DNA of 32,170 nucleotides from Basidiobolus meristosporus CBS 931.73. Taxonomy: Eukaryota; Basidiobolomycota; Basidiobolomycetes; Basidiobolales; Basidiobolaceae. Below, in pieces: positions 1 through 9,700 of the stretch. The translations under genes were made by a program, and so were the position numbers. Where the stretch lies: the NCBI GenBank assembly GCA_002104905.1, contig MCFE01000833.1, positions 1 to 32,170 on the forward strand, written 5' to 3'. Under the pieces are notes generated by a model. It was not told the origin of the DNA. It searched no databases and worked only from the letters and a program-made list of their open reading frames with translations. How positions within the stretch are numbered: the stretch's first letter is position 1; each line of letters opens with the position of its first letter.

Positions 1-256
1 TGTATATCTCTAAACACTCAAAATAGTCTTATTTCAAGAAAATCCATGATGTCCTTGTCTATTGCTGAACTAGCTCACTGTTAGGATCCTCCTGGAATAT
101 ACATTCCAAAAAATTGGGCACCCTCTGTAGAATATTCTTCAAGGCTTTGCACAGCAGCTTTTAGAATACTTCTTATTATACCTCGAATGTATTCTTGCTG
201 CAATGTGCTGACTTCTCAATAAAGCCTTTACCATCCATAAATTTTTAGATCAAATC
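1..256. other. AT-rich intergenic, no gene seen
   Basis: No open frame with coding character and no RNA motif was recognised. The stretch is AT-rich and lies next to a decayed LTR fragment, so it may be old transposon debris, but I could not align it convincingly to the copia family further right. Confidence 0.5.
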
Positions 257-455
257 AGTTGAAAATTTCTTATTTACAGCTGAATATTCACATTGGTATA
301 GACTCATGCATCTGTTATTATTTCACACACGGGCTTTGAACCTTGCTAAGAATCCTCTATAAGCTTACTTAGCCTAAACCTCTGAAAAGTGCAAATACCA
401 CTTGAGCATTCAATTAACTGCTAGGTGAAACAATACAATCTAATAGTTCTTTGCT
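257..455 (+). repeat. strongly decayed copia LTR fragment
   Basis: From about 331 to 452 the sequence can be aligned by eye with the 3' half of the copia LTR found at 15-31 kb: the CACACA start of the ACCTTCCTTAACC block, the region around the LTR TATA box (here AAGTGCAAATACCACTT against AAGTATAAATACTACTT), then ATTCAAT...AAGTGAAA...ATAATCTA. The part from 257 to 330 resembles the LTR start more weakly, and about 120 bp of the LTR middle is missing. The family is otherwise not seen left of 14.9 kb. It ends about 50 bp past the stop codon of the adjacent minus-strand gene. Confidence 0.5.
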
Positions 456-504
456 TCTGATTAATTTATTGGTGACAGAAGGGATTCTATGGCAAAGTAT
501 TAAG

Positions 505-984
505 TCATGAGGATCCAATGGTGAACGGACCAGCAATGCCAAAGAGGGTTGGTTGCTGAGGATTAGACACTGACGAAGTAGTAACCCTAACATAGTAGAG
601 GCTGGGGTTGACTCCTTGTGTACTGATATTTGGGACCTTCCACTTGTAGGTGAAAGTTTGGTTATTAAGGTTCTCTGCGATGGTTGTGTGCAAAGTGTCC
701 TTAACCAGAGGTGCTCCATTGGTAATAGTATACTCCAAACTGTTGTATAACCTAAGGTCATACGTGGTGACGGAGTCTCCACTAAGGCCGCAGTCCTCTC
801 CCAGCTCCCAACGAAGAGTAACAGCCCGACCAGGTTTCAGACGAGCCCCTTCGGCCGGAGTATTAAAGACCACACAAGAGTAATCACGTTTGCCCCAAGG
901 CTGGTGCTTATCAAATGTTGGTAGAGCCTCAGTAGTCCCTTGAAAGCAGGCGAGAAGGGCTATGGGAAGAAGAATGCTTTTCAT
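505..984 (-). CDS. secreted KRE9/KNH-type Ig-like protein
   Basis: Encodes 159 residues. Residues 1-20 form a signal peptide (basic K2, hydrophobic core, small residues before LPTF). A Lys-Arg pair at 32-33 could be a Kex2-type processing site. The remainder (about 36-157) is one beta-rich domain resembling the N-terminal domain of the fungal KRE9/KNH family: a start around FNTPAEGARLKPG, then VTLRWE, DLRLYNS, FTYKWKVP, YYVRV and a closing GIAGPFTI. Fungal proteins of this family are secreted or GPI-anchored and linked to wall beta-glucan. Here there is no Ser/Thr-rich tail and no C-terminal hydrophobic anchor signal, so a small soluble secreted protein is inferred. A TATA box (minus strand, 1039-1044) lies about 55 bp before the ATG and an AATAAA (465-470) about 35 bp after the stop. 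No intron needed. Exact function unknown. Confidence 0.85.
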   Translation of the reverse strand: MKSILLPIALLACFQGTTEALPTFDKHQPWGKRDYSCVVFNTPAEGARLKPGRAVTLRWELGEDCGLSGDSVTTYDLRLYNSLEYTITNGAPLVKDTLHTTIAENLNNQTFTYKWKVPNISTQGVNPSLYYVRVTTSSVSNPQQPTLFGIAGPFTIGSS

Positions 985-988
985 TTGT

Positions 989-1010
989 ATTGAGATTGAG
1001 ATTGAGATTG
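989..1010. repeat. ATTGAG microsatellite in 5' leader
   Basis: Three full copies plus a partial copy of ATTGAG lie immediately upstream of the start codon of the KNH-like gene, inside its presumed 5' untranslated leader. Confidence 0.85.
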
Positions 1011-1038
1011 GTTGGCTATTACCGCATCAGCAAGGCTC

Positions 1039-1044
1039 TTTATA
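1039..1044 (-). promoter_or_regulatory. TATA box of KNH-like gene
   Basis: TATAAA on the minus strand, about 55 bp upstream of the ATG at 984. The distance fits a short-leader promoter, as seen for other genes in this window. Confidence 0.6.
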
Positions 1045-1494
1045 GACATGTTGGACGGCGTTGGCTTAGCATAATTCTGAATCTTCTGACTACTAGATTG
1101 GTAGCTTAGGCTTGGAGGCTTATTTATTTACTCCCGGATATCTGCCTTCTGACGATGGGTTTGCCGCTACCAGTGCGCGGCAATATTGAATCTCACCACA
1201 GTCGTTCCAGATATGGAATGCTGGCTGATCAACAGCACCCAATGTCATGAAATGGATGGTCAACGACAAATTGAGTAATGTACTTTGCTCATAAAATTAC
1301 CACGTGAACAATGTTGATCCTTTGGCCACAAGATGGATTCAATCCACCAAAATCCTCCTTGTCTGTAGCACAAATCTGAGCATATGCGGATGAGGATGCG
1401 GCTGTATCAAGCTACCTCTGGGTAAGTAAGTACACCTGTCAAGAATCCACCAACCATATTTATTTAGACGCTTTATCTGGGTTCTACAAAAAGA

Positions 1495-1956
1495 TCATTC
1501 AGAAGGTGGAGGGAAAGACTTGCGAAAGGAAAAGGCGTGAGGTGACTCGCCATGCTGATCCAAATATTCCAGTCGCTCCTTTGCCTCCTGAGGAGTGGGA
1601 ATATGCCCCCGTTGGACCCACCAAAGCACTGTGTAAGGACCCTTCCAGCGTTCAAACCACTGTCGTCGTTGCTTCAAGACATGCTTATGATCCGATCGGT
1701 AGACGAAGTTGAACAGATCCTCTTTAGACTCCCACACAGAGAGATTCACCAAGATCAGCTCGTTCTCGTATACACGAATGGTAGTCGCATCTCCGTCTTC
1801 AGTTTGCAGCCTCCAAACAAATCCTGGTGAGGCATCGGCGACCCCATTGATGACATCCAGCTGCTGGACAAACCCAGTCATGATCGGATCCTCAAGCGGC
1901 GCTAGCATGTTGCCAACATTCAGTTGGGCTAATTGGTATTGCTGTTCCATTACCAT
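1495..1956 (-). CDS. DUF3291 family protein
   Basis: Encodes 153 residues, intronless, about the whole length of the DUF3291 family. Recognised features in order: QLAQLNVG near the N-terminus, DPIMTGFVQQLDVIN, the ASPGFVWRL motif (about 43-51), LVNLSVWES (about 69-77), FVYRSDHKHVLKQR (about 83-96), WFERW, VLWWV (about 109-113), GHIPTPQEAKERL and a closing HAFSF. These are the conserved blocks of DUF3291, a dimeric alpha/beta-barrel-like fold mostly known from bacteria; biochemical function is not established. No signal peptide, so probably cytosolic. Two in-frame ATGs lie close together (1956 and 1950); either could start. A TATATT/TATAAG-like element sits about 35 bp upstream and an AATAAA (minus, 1459-1464) about 30 bp after the stop. 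The scattered distribution of the family makes acquisition from bacteria plausible but unproven. Confidence 0.88.
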   Translation of the reverse strand: MVMEQQYQLAQLNVGNMLAPLEDPIMTGFVQQLDVINGVADASPGFVWRLQTEDGDATTIRVYENELILVNLSVWESKEDLFNFVYRSDHKHVLKQRRQWFERWKGPYTVLWWVQRGHIPTPQEAKERLEYLDQHGESPHAFSFRKSFPPPSE

Positions 1957-3145
1957 GGTGTTCTGAATACTGCTCTGGCGCCGAAACCTTATATTAAAGC
2001 TGAAAATCTCCCATTCAACTTGCTACGCTGCGGTTGGGAGGGTTGACTTCTCGATATGTTCAATGATAACGGCTTCCTCCAGATATGGATTGCGATTAGG
2101 TGTCATAAATCCTGCTCATTTCTGTGGTGTCACACAGGCGTCCAACAGCACCACTTCCACTGTGGTACCATCGATATTCATTTGTCTGGATGCATTTGTT
2201 CTTCGCGAATGAAGTCCTGCCTGTCCTGCCTTGAGACCCGGCCAATAGGCTTCGTTTGTTACGGCCAGTCTAACATGGCAAAGCCATCGATGTCAAGGGC
2301 TTACGCTGGGCATCGTGTAGATATTTCGAACATAAAATAGGAGAATTATTGCAAATTGTGGAAGGAGGAATTAAACCATGCCACTGTTGTTCATGGGTGT
2401 CAATTTCCAATTTGAGCCGGGTTGGGCTGGGTTGGAGTGCTGAAATCAAGGATTTGGTTGTTGTCAAGCAGAATCTTTTGAACTAGCTGTGACCAAGGAA
2501 CTAGGGGATTATTGGGCGTCTAGCGGCTCAAGTAATCTAATAAATGTAAACGTAGTCATCACGCCAACGTCACTTCAGTCGAGCACACGTTGAGTATCAT
2601 AGTCATTACTTTCTTACAATATTGTGCAAATAGTTATCTGAAGTGAAGAGCATATCCGCTTTTGTTGGTAATTTGCCTGGTGCAGTGTTTATTCAGTGAC
2701 CAAATGACGATAACTAATCAAGATAATATATGCGGTGATGGTGAAATGTCTACTTTGGTTGCCAATGCGTTAACTACTACCACAGCGCTCATCTTGATGG
2801 TAACCATGCTATGTACAAAATATAGCTACCCATTCGCACTGGACTCGGATGCAACCGCTTACAAAAAAAACCAACATCAAGTGCAGGTTAACGAAGCATT
2901 GTTGCACTTGAGTTGGGATTTAGTACAACCTCTGTAAAAGAAAATACTTATGGGGTTCCCCAGCAACTTGATGCAAAAGTGCCACCAGCCTTCTTGCCCA
3001 TGGACGATTCGACAGCCGATGGAACCATATCTAGAGAACACTTTTCATATAGGCAATGACTAAAAAAATGACCTCACCAAGTTACTCGAATAAATACATC
3101 CATTTTTAACATCGGTTAATTACACTAATCAAGGATTAGGATGCG
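1957..3145. other. intergenic, no gene recognised
   Basis: About 1.2 kb between the DUF3291 gene promoter and the U6 gene. Open frames here (for example plus strand 2056-2340 and 2662-2937) lack recognisable motifs and begin at poor starts. One B-box-like match sits on the minus strand around 3003-3013, about 250 bp downstream of the U6 start; see findings. Confidence 0.5.
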
Positions 3146-3207
3146 AAAAAAATGACCTCCGAAGAGGTGTCCACTCAAGATTTACGTGTCATCCTTGTGC
3201 AGGGGCC

Positions 3208-3238
<31 letters not shown>

Positions 3239-3264
3239 TTCAAGTGTCAGAGGTCCCGAAAGAC
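3146..3264 (-). ncRNA. U6: U6 spliceosomal snRNA
   Basis: Reading the minus strand from 3264: a 5' hairpin GUCU-UUCG-GGAC, then TTGGAACGATACAGAGAAG with the invariant ACAGAGA box, then ATTAGCATGGCCCCTGCACA and AGGATGACACG, which are the U4-pairing and internal stem-loop region with the catalytic AGC. These core blocks match human and fission yeast U6 almost letter for letter. U6 pairs with the 5' splice site and U2 and forms the catalytic centre of the spliceosome. The transcript would end at the T7 run (minus, 3152-3146), a Pol III terminator, giving about 113-119 nt. No intron interrupts it. Unusual: a second UUCG hairpin, ACCUC-UUCG-GAGGU (3155-3168), lies just before the terminator. Confidence 0.96.
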
Positions 3265-3919
3265 TTGACATCAATCCTCACACTAAACAGAGTATAAATT
3301 CAGAGAAATGATGATGAGCTGCAGTTATGGGACATCGGACAAATTCAGTGCATTTCAGTATGATTTCAATAAAATCATTTATTCTGACAATACGTTTGCG
3401 CTATCCAATCAGAAAGTAAGTAGGATTGTGCTATACAGCTAATGATCAACCACAGGATTACTTCGAGGATTGGTTTAAGGACACTCACGAACAGCAAGCC
3501 ACATGAATGGCAATACAGAAGTATAGCTGTTCCCATATGAGGTCCTAGAAACGCGGGTTTTCGGCTAATCATCTGCTCCTCGAACTGCTTCGATAGTCAT
3601 GGGTTTAGGGAGAGGGAAGTTGATCTTTGCTTCGGAGTGGTGCTCAATACTCATCACCATATAAGAGAACAACAATATTACAGGGCACATACTCACTTTA
3701 CCGGGCGATGAAACAACCGGAAACCTCTTGCATCATTCGCTCTTGTGTAGATCAACGAACGATTCCTACCATTTATAGAAGAGTCTAGTTCCGCGCAATC
3801 TCCCTTCTCTTGCCACACATCGAGCATCTCTTTTGAGTCGCCAAAGGCGTGTATCATTCAAAATAAATTGTTGAGGGCGTATTTACAATACATGTTTTAT
3901 TTTACGTATATGGCAAGCA
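3265..3919. other. intergenic between U6 and mitochondrial-type gene
   Basis: Contains the upstream region of U6 and, near 3896-3902, a minus-strand AATAAA that is the likely polyadenylation signal of the next gene. The short open frame 3375-3572 (minus) has no recognisable motif and is not called. Confidence 0.5.
3293..3298 (-). promoter_or_regulatory. TATA element of U6 Pol III promoter
   Basis: A TATAAA (plus-strand reading, so TTTATA in gene sense) is centred about 31 bp upstream of the U6 5' end, the place where the TATA box of yeast SNR6 and other external Pol III promoters sits. Confidence 0.65.
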
Positions 3920-5400
3920 CTACTCTTTGATCTCTTTTTTGGCGTCCTTGCCTACCTTCTCCCCCTCCTCTTTGGCTTGATCGGCAAGTTTCTTGAGCTC
4001 TTCGAGTTTCTTTTCTAGCAAATCCTTTCCTTCTTGGATGGTCTCCTTACTAGCACCTTTCTCAGCGATCTTTTGGATTTCAGAGTACGTGTCCTTGATG
4101 AGCTTGAATGCTTCAGGGCCCTTTCTTTCGGCAATAGACTTCATTTCGTTGACACTTTTATCTACCACCTGCTTCAATTCGGGGACCTTTTTTAAGACTG
4201 GCTCTGCCAGTTCTTCAGCCTTTTGCCAGGTTTGCTGCTTGACCTCCCCCTTTAGATCCTTGAGCTCGGATAATTTCTTTTCTACCAAAGTTTTGGCTTC
4301 TTTGATGGTCTCTTCGTTGACACCCTTCTCCGAGATTTTCTTTAACTGGGACATAAGATCGTTTACCATATCCTTCACCTGTGGACCGTGTTCTTTGGAG
4401 ACTTCAGAGAACAAACCCTTCGCCTGTTCGATTTCCTTCTTTACATCTGGCATTTTATCGAATAAAGGACCAGCAAGCGCGATCCCTTTATCCCAAGCTA
4501 GGTCTCCGGCTTGGTTGGCCAGCTTCTTCACCTCCTGTTTGCTTTCATCGATCAACTTCTTGATTTCCTCGATGGTATTCTCGTTCATTCCTCCGTCGAG
4601 GATTTTCTTCATTTTCGAGTATGTGTTGGATAGGAGCTCCTTGGCCTCATCACCACCTTTTCCGGTAAGCTCCTTCAGTTCTTCAAGGCTTCCTCCGAGT
4701 GCATCCTTGACTTGAGGGAATGCGCTCAAGAACTGTTCGCTCACATCACCAGCGATGTCCTTGGCCAATTCTTGAACACGATCGATGCTCCGCTTGATGA
4801 CCTCGGTGGCTTTTTTGGTGGAGTCCTCATCCCATCCATTGGCTGTCAGCTCGGATACCTCCTTGACGGTATCATGCCAGAGTTTTTGGATCTCTGGACC
4901 ATGGCTGTCTTCTAGCTTTTGGATATGATCAAGCAGGCTCTGAGCACCTGGAACGGAGATAAACAAAGGACCCATGAAGCCTTTCACGACATTCACCAGT
5001 ACTCCTGGTGGGGGTATTTTGGCTTGGACGTCCTGGAAGGTTTGTAGGGTGTTCTGCGTCTTGGCTACGATTTCCTTGGCCCCGGAGTACTTGTACCATC
5101 CGTATCCTACGAACAGGTAAGGTTAGACCATGTCTCGAATAGAGGAGCGCAATTCAAACTCGGTCAGGTTGTTACCTCCAAGTGCGACGGCACTTCCACC
5201 TGCGAAGCCTGCGAGAACATGGCTCATTTGGTTTGAGGCTGGTGGGACGGCTGAACGGGCCTTGTTGAGTGAATGATCGATCAGTATCACAAGAGTTAAA
5301 TTAAGCAGGATCTATGCAGCATGCTTACCGAGGAGAAACTTCTAACTGTGGTGGCCGAAACCTTGGCCAACGAGCGAGTCAAAGGGAGTGGGCGAAACAT
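3920..5400 (-). CDS. mitochondrial-type amphipathic helical repeat protein, three exons
   Basis: Join of minus-strand exons 5400-5329, 5260-5176 and 5106-3920, giving 447 residues in one uninterrupted frame. Residues 1-24 are a typical mitochondrial presequence (Arg/Ser/Leu-rich, no acid, ending TVRSFSS). Exon 2 adds a small Gly/Ala-rich membrane-type segment (about 36-52, HVLAGFAGGSAVALGGYGWY) followed by YKYSGAKEIV. The rest is almost wholly charged amphipathic helix with internal repeats of about 75-80 residues, each with a G(P)E-A/Q-K start, a K(I)(A/S/L)EKG-N/S-E/K-ETI-E/K linker and a run of LEKKLEELKKL type (for example around residues 230, 310 and 395). Uncharacterised fungal proteins with the same layout exist as I recall; a structural role at the inner membrane is only inference. 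ATATAAA (minus, 5463-5469) lies about 65 bp before the ATG. Splice sites read GTAAGC/AACAAG and GTAACA/TCGTAG. Confidence 0.85.
5107..5175 (-). other. intron 2 of mitochondrial-type gene
   Basis: 69 bp, phase 1, donor GTAACA, acceptor TCGTAG, branch-like TCTAACC about 20 bp before the acceptor. Its removal restores the codon for Gly in ALGGYGWYKYSG and keeps the frame through to the stop at 3920. Confidence 0.8.
5261..5328 (-). other. intron 1 of mitochondrial-type gene
   Basis: 68 bp, phase 0, donor GTAAGC and acceptor ACAAG, with branch-like TACTGAT upstream of the acceptor. Removing it joins the presequence exon to the exon starting ARSAVPP. Confidence 0.8.
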
Positions 5401-5676
5401 GGCTGTATGGGATTGGAGCTGAGCTGGGAATTTGATGAGCTGTAATGGACGAGTGAAGCCAGTTTATATGTCGCAGAGATTAGCATGCGTGTACGAAAGG
5501 AACGTAATAAGTTGGACTTATCGGGACGGATACTTACACATTGAAGATGTCATACGGGAGTGACGTGATAGTCCATGGAGACCGAAATTTATGAATTTAA
5601 TGTTTGATTTTCCGACATGATCGCGGGATCTGGTGATGATCAGGGATCGATGACAAGATCAGTTAACCCCAAAACA

Positions 5677-5696
5677 ATCCATCCATCCATCCATCC
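5677..5696. repeat. ATCC microsatellite
   Basis: Five perfect tandem copies of ATCC. Confidence 0.9.
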
Positions 5697-6664
5697 ACCA
5701 AAAGCCGTGTAACTTAATCTATTGCTTGTGAAGTCAGAGGCAGTTGAATCACGTGAACCATGGATGTCAACAACCATATCAGGCTAGGTGTTTCTGCAAT
5801 CCTCACAAAGGAATACTCACCCTCTGTACCAAACCTAGTCCGTATCAACACTACGAGATCAGCAACTCTGACTCGAAAATAATCATGAACGGGATGTATG
5901 GACCGCCGAACATTGCTAGCCTCTACAGATACCTTGCGTATATATGGCAGCGCTAGAAAATCCTAATGCCGTAATAGCCACGATGCCAGACCTCATGGAG
6001 CATGCTGGCCTTTTTTTCTCGCGCTACATAACGCGCTTTGGTCTATTTACGACCGGAGGGCCCCACTTGGGACTACAAGCAGTGTATGTTTATGTCAAGC
6101 GTATCACTGAATGGGGCTATTGTGTCATTGAAAATCGGCCTATCTGCTTGTTGGACTTTCCAATACGAAATATTAGGTTAATCACGATGATAGAGGCGTA
6201 AGTAGCTCGAGTCTTACGCAACTTAGTTGGTGTAAATTTAGGTAAACTTGCATACCATACGACACACGACAAAGATGGATGGAGTAGTGTGTGAGGGATT
6301 TTGGCCACTTATGAGGAAGTTTTCTGGAACTGAAAAGTAAATCTGACTATATCTCGATGCTTAATCGGGAAGGGGATTTGTTGTTTTTTAGTGGGCTCAT
6401 TTCAAATCAATGGGAATCCTTGGCCTACAAAAGGTCATGGAAAGGATATCCGTCGAATCATAAGTTGCGACATTTCTGCTGGGATATTCTAGGTCCCAAA
6501 AAGATCGTGGATGTTGGGTGATTTGCTTAAAAAAACTGGTATCGCTGACCAATGGCCGAATTCGCGCCCTCGACGAAGATTTTCAATCCAGGAACAGAAG
6601 TTCTTCAGGTTTTGACTTCGCTCAGGAATGCTAAATCAGGTAAGCTCCACAACACTGGGAACAC

Positions 6665-6670
6665 TATAAA
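6665..6670 (+). promoter_or_regulatory. TATA box of copper ATPase gene
   Basis: TATAAA about 110 bp upstream of the ATG at 6779. No recognisable copper-responsive element was found between it and the gene. Confidence 0.55.
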
Positions 6671-6778
6671 TTCACCGGAGTCTCCTGTGCTACAGTCAAA
6701 TTAGCATTAATTACAACATTAATTCCTCACCTGTATCTTTCATTCATCCACACTCTTAATTTACACACCCGCACAAAC

Positions 6779-9700
6779 ATGTCTTCAGAGCTACAAAGTA
6801 TCAAGGTTACTCAACCTGACCAGAGTTTCCTATATCGAGCCATCATGCAGATAGAGGGGATGACCTGCTCATCCTGTGTCAAAAGTGCCGAAAAAGCCTT
6901 AGCGGCCATTGACTCAATCCTCATCGACTCCATCAGCGTCAGCTCATTGACCGGTCGCGGTGTAGCCAACTTCACACTAGATGATCGTGAGCGGTTAGGC
7001 AAGGCCATTGAGAAATCCATTTCCAATATCGGCTACGACTTGGTCGATCTCCAATGGGAGATGATCCCCAACCAAACCCAGCCCACAAGTAGCCAGCCCC
7101 CAGCGAGCGAGGAATCGTTGGAGTATCGTGCGGTCATGCAGATCGAGGGGATGACTTGCTCCTCATGCGTCAAAACCACGGAAAAGGCGTTGACCGCCAT
7201 CGAATCTATTCTTCCGGAGACAATTAGTGTCAGTGCATTGACAGGTCGTGGCGTGGCCGTATTCACCAATGGGGATCAGGAAAGCCTTGGAAAGATCATC
7301 GAGGAGGCGATTTCCAACATCGGGTACGATCTGGTCGATCTGCAATGGGAGGTTATAAACAAGAAGAAAGCCACCAAGAGTACGGTCACCATGAGCCGTG
7401 CCACCATGCAAATCGAAGGGATGACCTGCTCTTCCTGCGTGAAAACCACCGAGAAAGCCCTCTCGGCGATCGAGACCATCGTCGAGGGTTCCATCAGTGT
7501 CAGTGCACTCACTGGGCGTGGAGTGGCGGTCTTCGCCAACGAGGATCAAGAAGCACTAGGAAAAGTTATCGAAGAATCCATCTCCAACATCGGTTACGAC
7601 CTCGTCGATCTACAATGGGAGACCATCCAGGAAAATGACCCATCTGATCAAAACGAATCCGGGGAAGCCACCACCGTCACCACCAACCTGAACATCACTG
7701 GCATGACCTGCTCTTCCTGTGTAAATAGCATAGAATCTAACCTTCGCGAACGCGATGGTATCATCTCCTGCCAGATCAACCTTCTGATGCAATCTGGTGT
7801 GGTGGTTCATGACCCTACCAAGGTGGGCCCACGTACGCTTGTCGAGCTAATTTCTGATCTGGGTTACGAGGCCACTGTTGTTCAGCCCAGCACAAAGGGG
7901 CCATCCATTCAAGAGCGTCATGCCCATGAAACGCGCTCTCTTCTTATTCGCTTCCTCTGGGCACTTAGTTTCGCTATCCCGGCCTTCATTATCGGGATCA
8001 TCTTTGATGTTGCGTTGTCGAAGGAGAACCGAGTCCGCAGAGCTTTTGCCTCCGAAGTTTGCCCGGGACTCAGTGTTTCCTTTCTCATTATGTGGATCCT
8101 GGCTACCCCGGTTCAATTCATCCTCGCCTGGCCTTTCTACCGTAAAGCCTACAAATCGTTGCGGTACGCGCACACGGCCAATATGGATGTGCTTGTCTCC
8201 TTGGGTACTGGTGTGGCCTACTTCGCCTCCGTTGGAACTTGCATCGCTAACATCGTTGACAAGAGCTCCTCTGAGAAACATCAGTTTTTCGACACAACTA
8301 TCTACCTGATCACCTTCATTCTGTTCGGTAAGTTCCTCGAGGCCCATGCCAAGGGAAGAACCTTCGACACCATCAGTAAGCTTATGGAGCTTCAGGCCGA
8401 GACCGCGACTCTGGTGACCATCAAAGAGGGTCAGCCCATCGAAAACGCTCAGGAGGAAGAGATCGATTTTGCACTTGTCCAGCAAGGAGATATACTCAAG
8501 GTCAACCCAGGAACACGTATCCCTTGCGATGGAACACTGTACCATGGCACATCCACGTTCGATGAGTCCACTATCACCGGCGAATCCATTCCGGTCAGAA
8601 AGAGTGCCGAAAATGGCGACCGAGTCATCTCTGCCACCCTGAATTTGACCTCCCCCGTCTACTTCATCGCCGAAAAGGTCGGAGCCGATACCACCCTCTC
8701 CCGCATCATCAAGCTTGTCCAGGATGCACAATCAGCGAAGAAGGCCCCAATGGAGCAACTGGCGGATATGCTCTCCGGTGTGTTCGTTCCACTGGTTGTT
8801 GCTCTAGCAATCGTCACCTTTATTCTTTGGTGTGCGCTGGGATATACCGGACACGTTCCTACTGAATGGATTACCAAGCAGAAGACCTCCCCGGGGGTTT
8901 TCGCCCTGTGGTTTGCCATCACCGTATTGGTCATCGCGTGCCCTTGTGGTTTAGGATTGGCCTCCCCCACTGCCATCATGGTTGGAACTGGTGTTGCCGC
9001 GAAGCACGGGATTTTAATTAAGGGCGGTGGTTTAGCCTTGGAGATGATCAACCGACTTGATGCCATCGTTTTCGACAAAACCGGAACCTTGACCATCGGC
9101 AAGCCCATCGTTAGTGGGGTTCGGATGTATCTAAGCGCAGACAGAATCACCTACGGCTCCAGCGCTCCCGTTCAGACTGAGAAGAGGTCTGATGATGACT
9201 CGAAAACACTGATCCTTTCCGATGCCGAGCGTCTTCTGTGGGAGCTGGTCCACAAGCTCGAAAGTGGCTCCGAGCATCCCTTGGCCCGTGCCGTTGTGCA
9301 GTATGCCACCGATATTATTGCGCCACTTGTTGATCACAAGAAGGCTTCCGAGAAGCAGCCTAGTGACGGCAGTCTGCCAGCTGACTATTCATCCGTGGTT
9401 CCATTCGAGGTCGAGTCTTGCCAAGAGGTTCCAGGCAAGGGAATAGAGGCAGTGATCAATGTGGCCACTGGGCCAGAAGCCAAAATCTTCCCCGGGTTCA
9501 TCTATTCTGGAAGCGACGGTCAAGAATCGGAGTTGGAATTTGCCTCCCTCACCATTCAGATAGGAAGCCCCGGATGGATCACGTCTATTGGCAGTCAGTA
9601 TGCCAGCTCGGTCACTGACAAACAAACTGAAGATCGGGAGATAGAGGCATTCCAGAATACGGGTGCCTCAATCGTGCAGGTCGCCATCAATGGATTCATC

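Larger units (their letters stand above)
5401..6778. other. divergent intergenic region
   Basis: Shared upstream region of the mitochondrial-type gene (minus) and the copper ATPase (plus). Holds the minus TATA box at 5463-5469, five ATCC repeats at 5677-5696 and a plus-strand TATAAA at 6665-6670, about 110 bp before the ATPase ATG. The open frames 5744-5956 and 5944-6201 (plus) show no family motif and are not called. A short plus frame from 6552 followed by a GTAAGC...CTACAG stretch could be a leader exon and intron, but this is weak. Confidence 0.5.

Noticed and set aside
2662-2937. 91-codon plus-strand frame beside U6
   Set aside because: Begins at a non-ATG codon, has no motif and no promoter or poly(A) context.
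3993-4715. 240-codon plus-strand frame rich in Ser/Phe
   Set aside because: It is the antisense shadow of the Lys/Glu-rich repeats of the mitochondrial-type gene.
5944-6201. 85-codon plus-strand frame upstream of the copper ATPase
   Set aside because: No family motif, and it overlaps competing frames on both strands; not supportable as a gene.
6552-6720. Short frame from ATG 6552 followed by GTAAGC...CTACAG, as a possible extra exon
   Set aside because: It does not join in frame to the ATPase in a convincing way, and the TATA box at 6665 lies inside the supposed intron.
7847-8731. 294-codon minus-strand frame within the copper ATPase
   Set aside because: Shadow of the well-supported ATPase; composition typical of antisense of codon-biased DNA.
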